In this document: positions 33,837-41,950 of the stretch, in pieces
Numbering within the stretch: position 1 is the first letter of the stretch
How the letters are laid out: every line of letters begins with the position of its first letter
Assembly: GCA_009377865.1 (NCBI GenBank)
Contig: WHTH01000010.1
Location: 27,387 to 91,386, forward strand
From: Pseudonocardiaceae bacterium
GTDB lineage: Bacteria > Actinomycetota > Actinomycetes > Mycobacteriales > Pseudonocardiaceae
DNA: 64,000 bases
Direction of reading: 5' to 3'
The notes under the pieces: generated by a model
The model's input: only the letters and a program-made list of their open reading frames with translations
Databases searched by the model: none
Told to the model about the DNA's origin: nothing
Program-made: the position numbers and the translations under genes

Positions 33837-34817
33837 TCAGCCTCGGCCGTCCCGGTCGGCCAAGAACTGCTCGAGCTCGGCGCCGAGCTCGTCGGCACTG
33901 GGCAGCTCCTCGACCCCGGATGCCAGCAGTGAGCGCGGCATGCGGGACTCGGCGGCCTCGTCGAACTGCTCCTCGAGCTTGCGGACGACACCCGAGATCT
34001 CCTCGGAGTGCCCGATCTGCTCATTTACCTCGGCGGTCACCCGTTCGGCAGCGGGACGCAGCCCTTCGGTGGGCAGCGCCAGCCCGCTCGCGTCGATCAG
34101 GCTCGTCAGCAGGCCACGCGCTGAGTCGGGGTACTCGGTGCGGGCGAGGTAGTGCGGCACGTGGACCGCGAAGCCGATGGCGTCGTGCCCGGCCTCACCG
34201 AGTCGCAGCTCCAGCAGCGCTGACACGCTGGCCGGCACCTCGACCGTGCCGAACCACTGCTCGTGACCGGCGACGAGTTCGGGCCGTGTCGCGTGCGCCG
34301 TCATGGTCACCGGCCGGGTGTGCGGCACCGCCATCGGGACGGCGTCGAGGCCGACGGTGAGGAGGACGTCGAAGCGCTCGACGATGTCGATGACGGCAGC
34401 GATGAACCGCTCCCACTGCAGGTCAGGCTCGGGCCCTGACAGCAGCAGGAACGCAGTGCCGTCCTCGTCGCGGACCTCGTGCAGCGTGAGTTCGGGCCGC
34501 GCGTAGTCAGCCCAATGATCGGCCTCGAACACCATCATGGGCCGCCGCGAGCGGTAGTCGAGCAGCTGGTCGACGTCGAAGGTCGCCACCACCCGGTGCT
34601 CGAGGTTCTCGAGCAGGTGCTCCACCGCGAGCCGGTTCGCGTGGCCCGCGTCGACGAAGCCCGACAGTCCGTGCACCAGCACGGGGCGGCTCCCGTCGGA
34701 GCGGTTCAGTTCGGCGGGCAGCTCCTCGATGCGGTAGAGATCGCCCGTCGGGTCGAACACGGTGACGTCACCTCCCGTCTCCTCGGGTTCCCGGTGGGAA
34801 CCCTTGCCGACAGCCAT
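33837..34817 (-). CDS. PAC2-family protein
   Basis: A 326-residue protein of the PAC2 (proteasome assembly chaperone-like) family, corresponding to Rv2714. Visible features are RPVLVHGLSGFVDAGHANRL, LLDYRSRRPMMVF, FLLLSGPEPDLQWERFIAAV and HVPHYLARTEYPDSARGLL, with a long C-terminal helical tail. Its role in actinobacteria is not established. The ATG at 34817 is used, although a GTG at 34766 would give the family's shorter start. It is divergent from the P-loop ATPase gene. Confidence 0.88.
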   Translation of the reverse strand: MAVGKGSHREPEETGGDVTVFDPTGDLYRIEELPAELNRSDGSRPVLVHGLSGFVDAGHANRLAVEHLLENLEHRVVATFDVDQLLDYRSRRPMMVFEADHWADYARPELTLHEVRDEDGTAFLLLSGPEPDLQWERFIAAVIDIVERFDVLLTVGLDAVPMAVPHTRPVTMTAHATRPELVAGHEQWFGTVEVPASVSALLELRLGEAGHDAIGFAVHVPHYLARTEYPDSARGLLTSLIDASGLALPTEGLRPAAERVTAEVNEQIGHSEEISGVVRKLEEQFDEAAESRMPRSLLASGVEELPSADELGAELEQFLADRDGRG

Positions 34818-34997
34818 AACGCAGGACTCCGCCGGTGCATTCCTTCCCGGCGCTGCCCGCCGTGCGGTGGGCGACCAGCTACTGCGGGCCGGCCGGAACC
34901 GCGGGCACGAGCCATGCAGGTGCCCTACCCGAAAGTGACAACGACTATCGTTTACGATCAGGCCGAATTGTCACACTCCGGGAGAGGTCAAACTACA

Positions 34998-35981
34998 GTG
35001 CGCATCGCTTTTGTGGGCAAGGGCGGCAGCGGAAAGACCACGCTGTCCGCCCTGTTCACCCGTCATCTCGTCGCCCAGGGCCGCCGGGTCCTCGCGATCG
35101 ACGCCGACATCAACCAGCACCTGGGCCAGGCGCTGGGAGTCGACAACGAACACTCGACCCCGCCGCCCCTCGGCGGTGAGCTGACCTGGATCAAGGATCA
35201 CCTGCGCGGCGACAACCCGCTCATCGGCTCGGCCGAGGTGATGATCAAGACGACTCCGCCGGGACGGGGCTCCCGGCTGCTGCGGCTCGACCCCGACGAG
35301 GAACTGCACCGCCGCTTCGCCAGGCCCGCCGGCGGGGCGGACCTGATGGTCACCGGCGAGTTCGAGTCCGAGGACATCGGCGTCGCGTGCTACCACTCCA
35401 AGACTGGGGCGGTCGAGCTCTACCTCAACCACCTGCTCGACGGTCCCGGCGAGTACGTCGTGGTCGACATGACGGCGGGTGCCGACGCCTTCGCGTCAGG
35501 CTTGTTCACCCGCTTCGATCTCGTCGTGCTCATCAGCGAGCCGACACTGTGGGGCATCGGGGTCTACCGGCAGTTCCGGTCGCACGCGCAAGGCCACCGG
35601 GTGCGGCTGCGGGTACTCGGCAACAAGGTCACCGGGCAGGACGACGTGGGGTGGCTTCGCGAACATCTCGGTGCTGCGTTGCTCGGCGCGGTCGGGCAGT
35701 CGGCGTGGGTGCGCGCCACCGAGCAAGGCCGGTCCCCGACCTTCACCGACCTCGAGCCGGACGTACGGCGCGCGCTGCAGATCACCCACGACGAGCTCGA
35801 CGCCACGGAACGGGACTGGGCCGCCTACCACGGCGACACCGTGGCCTTTCACCTGCGCAACGCGCGCGCATGGGCCAACCGATCGGCGGGAGCCGACCTC
35901 GCCGATCAGGTCGATCCCGGGTTCGTCCCCGGACCGGCGGCGTTGATGCCGGTCGCCGGGACGGCCGGCATCGCCGGCTGA
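34998..35981 (+). CDS. CooC/MinD-like P-loop ATPase
   Basis: A 327-residue SIMIBI-class ATPase. The deviant Walker A GKGGSGKTT covers residues 7-15, followed by VLAIDADINQHLGQALG, the switch-like VVVDMTAGADAFASGLFTRF and LVVLISEPTLWGIGVYRQF. CooC-type proteins insert metals into enzymes and MinD types position complexes; nothing here decides between them. It starts at the GTG at 34998. The next gene is a truncated copy of a small protein that I recall as its usual downstream partner in Streptomyces. Confidence 0.82.
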   Translation: MRIAFVGKGGSGKTTLSALFTRHLVAQGRRVLAIDADINQHLGQALGVDNEHSTPPPLGGELTWIKDHLRGDNPLIGSAEVMIKTTPPGRGSRLLRLDPDEELHRRFARPAGGADLMVTGEFESEDIGVACYHSKTGAVELYLNHLLDGPGEYVVVDMTAGADAFASGLFTRFDLVVLISEPTLWGIGVYRQFRSHAQGHRVRLRVLGNKVTGQDDVGWLREHLGAALLGAVGQSAWVRATEQGRSPTFTDLEPDVRRALQITHDELDATERDWAAYHGDTVAFHLRNARAWANRSAGADLADQVDPGFVPGPAALMPVAGTAGIAG

Positions 35982-36019
35982 GCTGCACCGTCGTACCACC
36001 GACCCCTCGAGGAGGACCG

Positions 36020-36180
36020 ATGTCACTCGACGTCCCATCCACCGTGATCGACGCCGCCGAACGTGGGGAGCTCGATGATGCCGAGTTCGTCGCCGTCGTG
36101 CGCGACTCGCTGCCCTACGCCTGGCAGGTGATCTCCGGAGTCGTGGGGGATCTGACCCTCGACAACTGCGGGACTGTAGA
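36020..36180 (+). pseudogene. Truncated small gene downstream of the P-loop ATPase
   Basis: After a strong ribosome site (GAGGAGGACCG), the frame reads MSLDVPSTVIDAAERGELDD, AEFVAVVRDSLPYAWQVISG and then loses resemblance. Relatives that I recall continue for another 60-100 residues with a region like FADNQTPPPDEQARGQLLRA. Here the frame instead runs through the hairpin at 36187-36216 and into the following gene in a different frame (to 36394), which no real gene would do. It is probably a 3' deletion. The comparison is from memory. Confidence 0.5.
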
Positions 36181-36186
36181 CGATGT

Positions 36187-36216
36187 GAGGGGGCGCGGGA
36201 GGCTCCGCGCCCCCTC
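36187..36216 (+). terminator. Strong hairpin terminator
   Basis: GAGGGGGCGCGG and CCGCGCCCCCTC form a perfect 12-bp stem with a 6-base loop (GAGGCT). It ends the transcript of the P-loop ATPase and lies 50 bp before the next gene. Confidence 0.8.
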
Positions 36217-36266
36217 GCACGTGACCGATTTCTGTCTCGCACCACCGACCAGGCAAGCTGAGGGCC

Positions 36267-36863
36267 GTGGCTCGCGAACCCCGGCAACTAAGGACGTTCC
36301 TCAAGGCGGTGCTGCGCAACCCCGCCACGGTCGGGGCGGTGGCACCCAGCTCGACGCGCCTGGCGCAGCGCCTGACTGCGGTGGTTCCCGGTGAGGGCCA
36401 CCCCGTCGTCGTCGAACTCGGCCCCGGTACCGGATCGACCACAGCCGCGCTACAGCGCCGGCTGGGTGGGCGTGGTCGCCACATCGCGGTGGAGATCGAT
36501 CCGATGCTCGCCGGACACGTCGCCCGGGCTCACCCCTCGGTCGAGGTCGTCGTCGGTGACGCGGCGCAGCTGCGACAGCTGCTCGCCGATCAGGGCGTCT
36601 CCGAGGTGGACGCGGTGCTGTCCGGGCTGCCCTGGTCGCTGTTCAGTCCCGACGGCCAGCGCGAGATCCTCAGCTCGATCGCCGGGGTGCTGCGCCCCGG
36701 TGCGGCCTTCAGCACCTTCGCCTACGTGCACGCGCTGCCGCTCGGCGGTGCGCGGCGGTTCCGGGCGCTGCTCGACGAGGTGTTCGACGAGGTGCTGACG
36801 ACACGGACGGTGTGGCGGAACCTGCCGCCGGCCGTCAGCTACGTCTGCCGCCGTCCCCGCTGA
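36267..36863 (+). CDS. PmtA-like SAM-dependent methyltransferase
   Basis: A 198-residue class I methyltransferase. It shows FLKAVLRNPATVGAVAPSS, the SAM motif VVVELGPGTGSTTAAL, VAVEIDPMLAGHVARAHP-like IAVEIDPMLAG, and VDAVLSGLPWSLFS, the pattern of phospholipid N-methyltransferases and related rRNA dimethylase-like proteins. The N-terminus fits PmtA, which methylates phosphatidylethanolamine. Substrate remains a guess. It starts at a GTG just after the terminator. Confidence 0.75.
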   Translation: MAREPRQLRTFLKAVLRNPATVGAVAPSSTRLAQRLTAVVPGEGHPVVVELGPGTGSTTAALQRRLGGRGRHIAVEIDPMLAGHVARAHPSVEVVVGDAAQLRQLLADQGVSEVDAVLSGLPWSLFSPDGQREILSSIAGVLRPGAAFSTFAYVHALPLGGARRFRALLDEVFDEVLTTRTVWRNLPPAVSYVCRRPR

Positions 36864-37028
36864 GCGAGGTCGAGTACGGCCGGGCAAAGTTCGCGAGCAT
36901 AGCGGGGCGCCCCGACGGTCGCGGTCCTGCGGCTGCCCGCCCTGCCCGATCATCCACAATTGGCCAGTCGTCCACAGCACGCAGGGGCGGTAGCTGCGGC
37001 GAACGCTGCCGGACAGCACCGTTCTGGC

Positions 37029-38138
37029 ATGAGCGCACCACCGGCCACCCGCGTCCGACTGTCCGACCCCGCCGAGCTGATCGCCGCCGTCCCGCACCTA
37101 CTCGGATTCCACCCCCGTGACTCGCTCGTCGTCATCACCCTGCAGGGCCGTCGCCTGGGACTGACCCTGCGCACCGATCTCGTTGCCGAAGGCAGCGAGG
37201 AGCAGCTCGCCGAGCAGCTGCTGGTGCCGATCGCCCGGCAGCGCCCTTCGGGCGCGATCGTGCTGATCGTGGGCGGGCGGCAGACCGAAGCGACCGATCT
37301 CCCGCACCGCCCTGTCGTCGACGCCCTCGACGACGCGCTCGCCGCCGCCGACATCCCCGTGGTGCATGCGGCATGGGCTGCCTCGACAAGTCCCGGCGCC
37401 GCCTGGCGCTGCTACGACGAGGCCGGGTGCGCCGGGACCGTCGCCGACCCCGACCGTTGCGCGATCGCGGCCGCCAGCGTCGCTGCGGGCGTGGTCACCT
37501 TCGACACCCGGGAGCAGCTCGCCGAGCTGCTGGCGCCGGACGTGCCGACCGTGCTGGCTCGCCGGGCACGGATGCTCGACGCCGACGACGCGCAGCACCC
37601 GCTGGACACCGCCACCGTCCGGGAACGCCGCGCGCTGCTGGGGCGGCTGCATGCCGACGCCGCGGCGGGTGCGCTGTGCCTCGATGACCGAACCGTGGTC
37701 GAAGCCGCCTCGGCACTGTGCGATCACCGCATCCGTGATGCTTGCCTGGGATGGAGTGCGGGCGACGGCGCCGCGGCGGCCGAGCAGCTCTGGCTCGCCC
37801 TGGTCCGGGCCACCCCCGCGCCGCAGCGGTCCGAACCGGCGACGCTGCTCGGGCTCGCGGCCTACCTGCGAGGTGACGGCGCGCTGGCCGGCATGGCGCT
37901 GCAGGCAGCCCTCGACGCGCACCCCGACCACTGCCTGGCCGGCCTGCTGCGAGCCGCGCTGGACGGCGGGCTCGAACCCGCGACGCTGCACAGCATTGCC
38001 GCCGACGCCGCCGTGGACGCCCGGAGCGGTCTCGGGGCCGCGGGGGACGGGGGTCTCGGGGACAGGGGTCATAGCGACACCGGGCGCCTCACACCTTCCG
38101 GCGGGCGAAATCCCAGGCATCGGCGACGATCACGCTGA
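37029..38138 (+). CDS. DUF4192 protein
   Basis: A 369-residue protein with the DUF4192 start ([40 protein letters not shown]) and a later region [20 protein letters not shown] followed by a TPR-like stretch ([20 protein letters not shown]). The family is common in actinobacteria and has no known function. Its last 50 bp overlap the converging 3' end of galE, so one of the two tails has probably been extended. The arginine/glycine-rich final residues look like such an extension. Confidence 0.85.
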   Translation: MSAPPATRVRLSDPAELIAAVPHLLGFHPRDSLVVITLQGRRLGLTLRTDLVAEGSEEQLAEQLLVPIARQRPSGAIVLIVGGRQTEATDLPHRPVVDALDDALAAADIPVVHAAWAASTSPGAAWRCYDEAGCAGTVADPDRCAIAAASVAAGVVTFDTREQLAELLAPDVPTVLARRARMLDADDAQHPLDTATVRERRALLGRLHADAAAGALCLDDRTVVEAASALCDHRIRDACLGWSAGDGAAAAEQLWLALVRATPAPQRSEPATLLGLAAYLRGDGALAGMALQAALDAHPDHCLAGLLRAALDGGLEPATLHSIAADAAVDARSGLGAAGDGGLGDRGHSDTGRLTPSGGRNPRHRRRSR

Positions 38139-39042
38139 GTTCGGCGCGCTCGGGTTTCCACCCGAGGTCGGCACGGGCCCGCTCGCTGGAGGCGATCAGC
38201 ACAGCGGGATCACCGGGACGCCGGCCGGCCACCTCGGCGGGGATGGGGTGCCCGGTGACCTCCCGGCAGGTCTCGATGACCTCACGCACCGAGAAGCCTT
38301 CGCCGTTGCCGAGGTTGTAGACCCGGTGGCAGCCCGGTTGGGCGCTCTCGAGTGCGAGTTCGTGCGCGTCGGCGAGATCCGTGACGTGGATGTAGTCGCG
38401 GATGCAGGTGCCGTCGGCGGTCGGCCAGTCGTCTCCGAAGATCGTGATCTTGTCACGCTGACCGAGCGCGACCTGCAGCACCAGCGGGATCAGATGCGTC
38501 TCGACGGTGTGTCGCTCGCCGTGGCGGTCGAACGCCCCGCCCACGTTGAAGTAGCGCAAGCTCACCGCGGCCAGCCCGTGCGCGGCCGCATAGGAGGTGA
38601 TCGCATGGTCGATCGCGAGCTTGGTCGCCCCGTAGGGGTTGGTGGGTCGGGTCGCGTCGTCCTCGGTGATCGGGACCGACTGCGGTTCGCCGTAGGTGGC
38701 GGCGGTGGAGGAGAACACCAGCCGGCCGATGCCGTGTTCGGTCATCGCGTCCAGCAGCCGCACCGAGGCCACCACGTTGCCCCACCAATAGCGCTGCGGG
38801 TCGGTCATGGACTCACCGACCAGCGAGCGGGCCGCGAAATGCAGCACGCCGTCGAAACCCTCGGCCAGCAGTGGCCCGGCCTCGGCCACCTCGCCCGGCA
38901 CGAAGCGGCAGCCCGCAGGGATCGCGTCGGCGTGCCCGGTGCACAGGTTGTCGAGCACGACGACCTCGTGGCCGGCGCCGACCAGTCGTGCCGCGCACAC
39001 GCTCCCGATGTACCCGGCACCCCCAGTGACCAGCAGCTTCAT
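38089..39042 (-). CDS. galE: UDP-glucose 4-epimerase
   Basis: A 317-residue short-chain dehydrogenase-type epimerase that interconverts UDP-glucose and UDP-galactose. The NAD-binding motif TGGAGYIGS is at residues 6-14, the catalytic Ser/Thr region is [10 protein letters not shown], and the Tyr-Lys pair is in [20 protein letters not shown] and [13 protein letters not shown] are also standard. I use the ATG at 39042; the open frame upstream belongs to no gene. It ends inside the last codons of the converging DUF4192 gene. Confidence 0.94.
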   Translation of the reverse strand: MKLLVTGGAGYIGSVCAARLVGAGHEVVVLDNLCTGHADAIPAGCRFVPGEVAEAGPLLAEGFDGVLHFAARSLVGESMTDPQRYWWGNVVASVRLLDAMTEHGIGRLVFSSTAATYGEPQSVPITEDDATRPTNPYGATKLAIDHAITSYAAAHGLAAVSLRYFNVGGAFDRHGERHTVETHLIPLVLQVALGQRDKITIFGDDWPTADGTCIRDYIHVTDLADAHELALESAQPGCHRVYNLGNGEGFSVREVIETCREVTGHPIPAEVAGRRPGDPAVLIASSERARADLGWKPERAELSVIVADAWDFARRKV

Positions 39043-39056
39043 CCGGACCGCAGCGG

Positions 39057-39749
39057 TCACCGGAGGCGAACCAGCACCGCGTGCGCCACCGCGCTGGCGA
39101 CCTCGACGCCGGCGCCACCGCCGTGCAGCATGATCGGGGCGCCGGTGCGTTGGATCGCCGCCACGTCGACCGCGTTGCCCGGCACGGCGTCGACCTTGTG
39201 CAGCTCGGCCATCAACGCGGGATCGAGCTGGATGTGCTCGGCGATGCGCCGCACCTCCACGCGGCCACCGCCACGGCGGGCGACCTCGTCGAGCCGGACC
39301 AGGTCCGGGTCCATCGCAGCGACCGCGCTCCCGTCGAGCTCGCCGAGCCCCGGGATCGGGTTGCCGTACGGCGATGTGGTGGGGTTGCCGAGCAGGTCGA
39401 CGAGCTTGCGCTCGACGGCCTCGCTCATCACGTGCTCCCAGCGGCAGGCTTCGGAGTGGACCTGCTCCCACTCCAGCCCGATCACGTCGATCAGCAGCCG
39501 CTCCGCGAGCCGGTGCTTGCGCATCACCGAGACGGCGCGTCCGCGGCCGATCTCGGTGAGCTCCAGGTGCCGGTCGTCGGCTACGACGAGCAACCCGTCG
39601 CGTTCCATCCGGGCGACGGTCTGGCTCACCGTGGGGCCGCTCTGGTGGAGTCGCTCGGCGATGCGGGCCCGCAGCGGGACCACGCCCTCCTCCTCCAACT
39701 CGTAGATGGTGCGGAGGTACATCTCGGTGGTGTCGATCAGATCGTTCAC
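39057..39749 (-). CDS. ideR: Iron-dependent regulator (DtxR family)
   Basis: A 230-residue metalloregulator. It starts [20 protein letters not shown], followed by the winged helix ([20 protein letters not shown]), the metal-binding/dimerisation domain ([34 protein letters not shown] with the metal-ligand Cys and His) and an SH3-like C-terminal domain. With iron bound it represses siderophore genes. The GTG at 39749 gives the family start; an ATG 15 bases earlier is possible. It lies near sigB, as in mycobacteria. Confidence 0.94.
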   Translation of the reverse strand: MNDLIDTTEMYLRTIYELEEEGVVPLRARIAERLHQSGPTVSQTVARMERDGLLVVADDRHLELTEIGRGRAVSVMRKHRLAERLLIDVIGLEWEQVHSEACRWEHVMSEAVERKLVDLLGNPTTSPYGNPIPGLGELDGSAVAAMDPDLVRLDEVARRGGGRVEVRRIAEHIQLDPALMAELHKVDAVPGNAVDVAAIQRTGAPIMLHGGGAGVEVASAVAHAVLVRLR

Positions 39750-39837
39750 GGCCGTCCCCTTCATTCACCCGCCATGGTAGTGGTCGGAGGGCACTCGTGC
39801 CGACGATGCGAGCAGGCGGCATGGCGATTCCGGCACG

Positions 39838-40716
39838 ATGAGTGCCATGGACCCGCTGATCGCACCTGATCGGCTGGCCGAGTCGCTCGCCTCGGCCACC
39901 CCGCCGACCGTGCTCGACGTCCGCTGGCGGCTGACCGGCCCGCCCGGCCGTGCCGACTACGACGCCGGGCACCTGCCCGGCGCCGTGTTCCTCGACGTGG
40001 ACTCCGATCTCGCCTCCCGGCCCGGGCCCATCGACCACCCCGGGCGGGGCGGGCGCCACCCGTTGCCGGACCCGGTGGCGCTGCAGCGCGTGCTGCGCTC
40101 GGCAGGTGTCCGCGGCGGCGTCCCGGTCGTGGCATACGACGACGCGGACGGTTCGGTCGCGGCACGGGCGTGGTGGCTGCTGCGCTGGGCCGGGCATCCG
40201 CGGGTTGCGGTACTCGACGGGGGATACCGGGAATGGGTCGCACGCAGCCTGCCGGTGACCAGCGAGCTCCCCGCGCCGCCGCCGGGAACGTTCACGGTGC
40301 GCCCGGGTGGCATGCCGGTGGTCGACGCCGAGCAGGCGGCGGCGCTGGCGCGCAACGGGGCGTTGCTCGACGCGCGCGCCCAGCCCCGGTACCGCGGCGA
40401 GGTCGAGCCGGTCGACCCACGGGCCGGCCACATCCCCGGCGCCCGCAGCGCACCGTTCTCGGCACTGTCGGACACCGACGGCCGATGGCTGCCCCCGGCA
40501 CGGCTGGCAGAGCTGGCAACGACGTGGGGCGTCGGGGGCGGCGTGCCGGTGGCGGCCTACTGCGGCTCGGGTGTGACATCGTGCGCGCTGGTGCTGGCGC
40601 TGGAGGTCGCCGGCGTGACCACCCCGCAAGCTCCGGCTGCGCTGTACCCGGGCTCCTGGTCGCAGTGGTGTGCCGATCCAGCTCGGCCGATCGCGACGGG
40701 CGCTGCTCCCGGTTAG
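39838..40716 (+). CDS. Two-domain thiosulfate / 3-mercaptopyruvate sulfurtransferase
   Basis: A 292-residue protein with tandem rhodanese domains. The first domain is non-catalytic, with Asp in place of the active Cys ([10 protein letters not shown], near residue 101). The second carries the active loop CGSGVT with Cys 242. [20 protein letters not shown] and [10 protein letters not shown] are family landmarks. The CGSGVT loop occurs in 3-mercaptopyruvate-type enzymes; true substrate is uncertain. It is divergent from ideR. Confidence 0.9.
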   Translation: MSAMDPLIAPDRLAESLASATPPTVLDVRWRLTGPPGRADYDAGHLPGAVFLDVDSDLASRPGPIDHPGRGGRHPLPDPVALQRVLRSAGVRGGVPVVAYDDADGSVAARAWWLLRWAGHPRVAVLDGGYREWVARSLPVTSELPAPPPGTFTVRPGGMPVVDAEQAAALARNGALLDARAQPRYRGEVEPVDPRAGHIPGARSAPFSALSDTDGRWLPPARLAELATTWGVGGGVPVAAYCGSGVTSCALVLALEVAGVTTPQAPAALYPGSWSQWCADPARPIATGAAPG

Positions 40717-40774
40717 CACCCGACGGTGAGGTGGGGTCGGGCGACGAATCATCCGGCCCGGTAGCGTCGCCGTC

Positions 40775-41950
40775 ATGACCACCCGAGCTGCTGTCGTGTG
40801 GGACGAGGCGTTCCTGGGCTATAAACTCGGCGACGAGCACCCGCTGGACCCGGTGCGGCTGGATCTCACGATGCGGCTGGCCGGCTCTCTCGGGGTGCTC
40901 GACGGGGTGGTACCGCTGCCGCCCGTGGTGCGCACCGACGAGCAGCTGCTGGCCGTGCACTCCGCGGGCTACCTCGAGGCAGTCAAGGGGGCGCCGGCGT
41001 CCCCGGTGCCCGTCGGCCATGGCCTCGGCACGCCCGACAACCCGATCTTCGAGCGGATGCACGAGGCGTCCGCGCTGGTGGCGGGCGGATCGGCGCTGGC
41101 GGCTGAGCAACTGGCGTCGGGGCACGCGCGGCGCGCGGTGAACATCGCGGGCGGGCTGCACCACGCGATGCACGACCACGCGTCGGGCTTCTGCGTCTAC
41201 AACGACTGCGTGGTGGCGATCCGGCAGCTGCTCGATTCCGGCGTGCAGCGCGTGGCCTACGTCGACATCGACGTCCACCACGGCGACGGCGTGCAGCAGG
41301 CGTTCGTCGACGATCCGCGGGTGCTGACGGTGTCGTTGCACCAGCATCCGACGTCGCTGTTCCCGGGCACCGGCCACCCCAGCGAGATCGGAGGACCCGC
41401 TGCCGAGGGGTACGCGGTCAACGTGGCACTCCCACCGAGGACCGACGACGCCGGCTGGCTGCGGGCATTCCACGCTGTCGTTCCCGGCCTGCTGCGCTCG
41501 TTCGCCCCGGAGGTGCTGGTCACCCAGCACGGCGCGGATACTCATGCCGAGGACCCGCTGGCCGACCTCGCGCTGTCGGTCGACGGGCAGCGCGCGGCAC
41601 ACCGGGCGTTGCGGGACCTGGCCGAGCAGACCCCGACCGGGCGGTGGCTCGCCCTGGGCGGCGGCGGTTATTCGCTGTTCCGCGTGGTGCCGCGGACCTG
41701 GACGCACCTGCTGGCCACCGTGCTCGATCGCGACATCGACCCGGACACCCCGATCCCCGCCGACTGGATCGCGCACACCTCGCTGCTGGCGCCAGGTGCC
41801 CAGTTGCCGACGTCGATGACGGACGGCGCGGCGCCGGAGTGGGTGCCGTGGGACGGCGCGGCCGACACCGGTGTGGACCGCGCCATTTCGCAGACCCGCC
41901 GGGCGGTGTTCCCGCTGCACTCGCTCGACCCGGATGATCCCAGAGACTGA
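40775..41950 (+). CDS. acuC: AcuC-type protein deacetylase
   Basis: A 391-residue zinc-dependent deacetylase of the class I/II histone deacetylase fold. Landmarks are [20 protein letters not shown] with the catalytic His pair, [16 protein letters not shown] with zinc-binding Asp/His, [14 protein letters not shown], and [12 protein letters not shown]. AcuC removes acetyl groups from acetyl-CoA synthetase. The gene overlaps the next one by 17 bp, and that neighbour encodes an acetyltransferase, so writer and eraser form one operon. Confidence 0.92.
   Translation: MTTRAAVVWDEAFLGYKLGDEHPLDPVRLDLTMRLAGSLGVLDGVVPLPPVVRTDEQLLAVHSAGYLEAVKGAPASPVPVGHGLGTPDNPIFERMHEASALVAGGSALAAEQLASGHARRAVNIAGGLHHAMHDHASGFCVYNDCVVAIRQLLDSGVQRVAYVDIDVHHGDGVQQAFVDDPRVLTVSLHQHPTSLFPGTGHPSEIGGPAAEGYAVNVALPPRTDDAGWLRAFHAVVPGLLRSFAPEVLVTQHGADTHAEDPLADLALSVDGQRAAHRALRDLAEQTPTGRWLALGGGGYSLFRVVPRTWTHLLATVLDRDIDPDTPIPADWIAHTSLLAPGAQLPTSMTDGAAPEWVPWDGAADTGVDRAISQTRRAVFPLHSLDPDDPRD

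Noticed and set aside
39043..40782. Upstream extension of the galE frame
   Set aside because: It runs across ideR and the rhodanese gene on the wrong composition; galE has a clear ATG and NAD-binding start at 39042.
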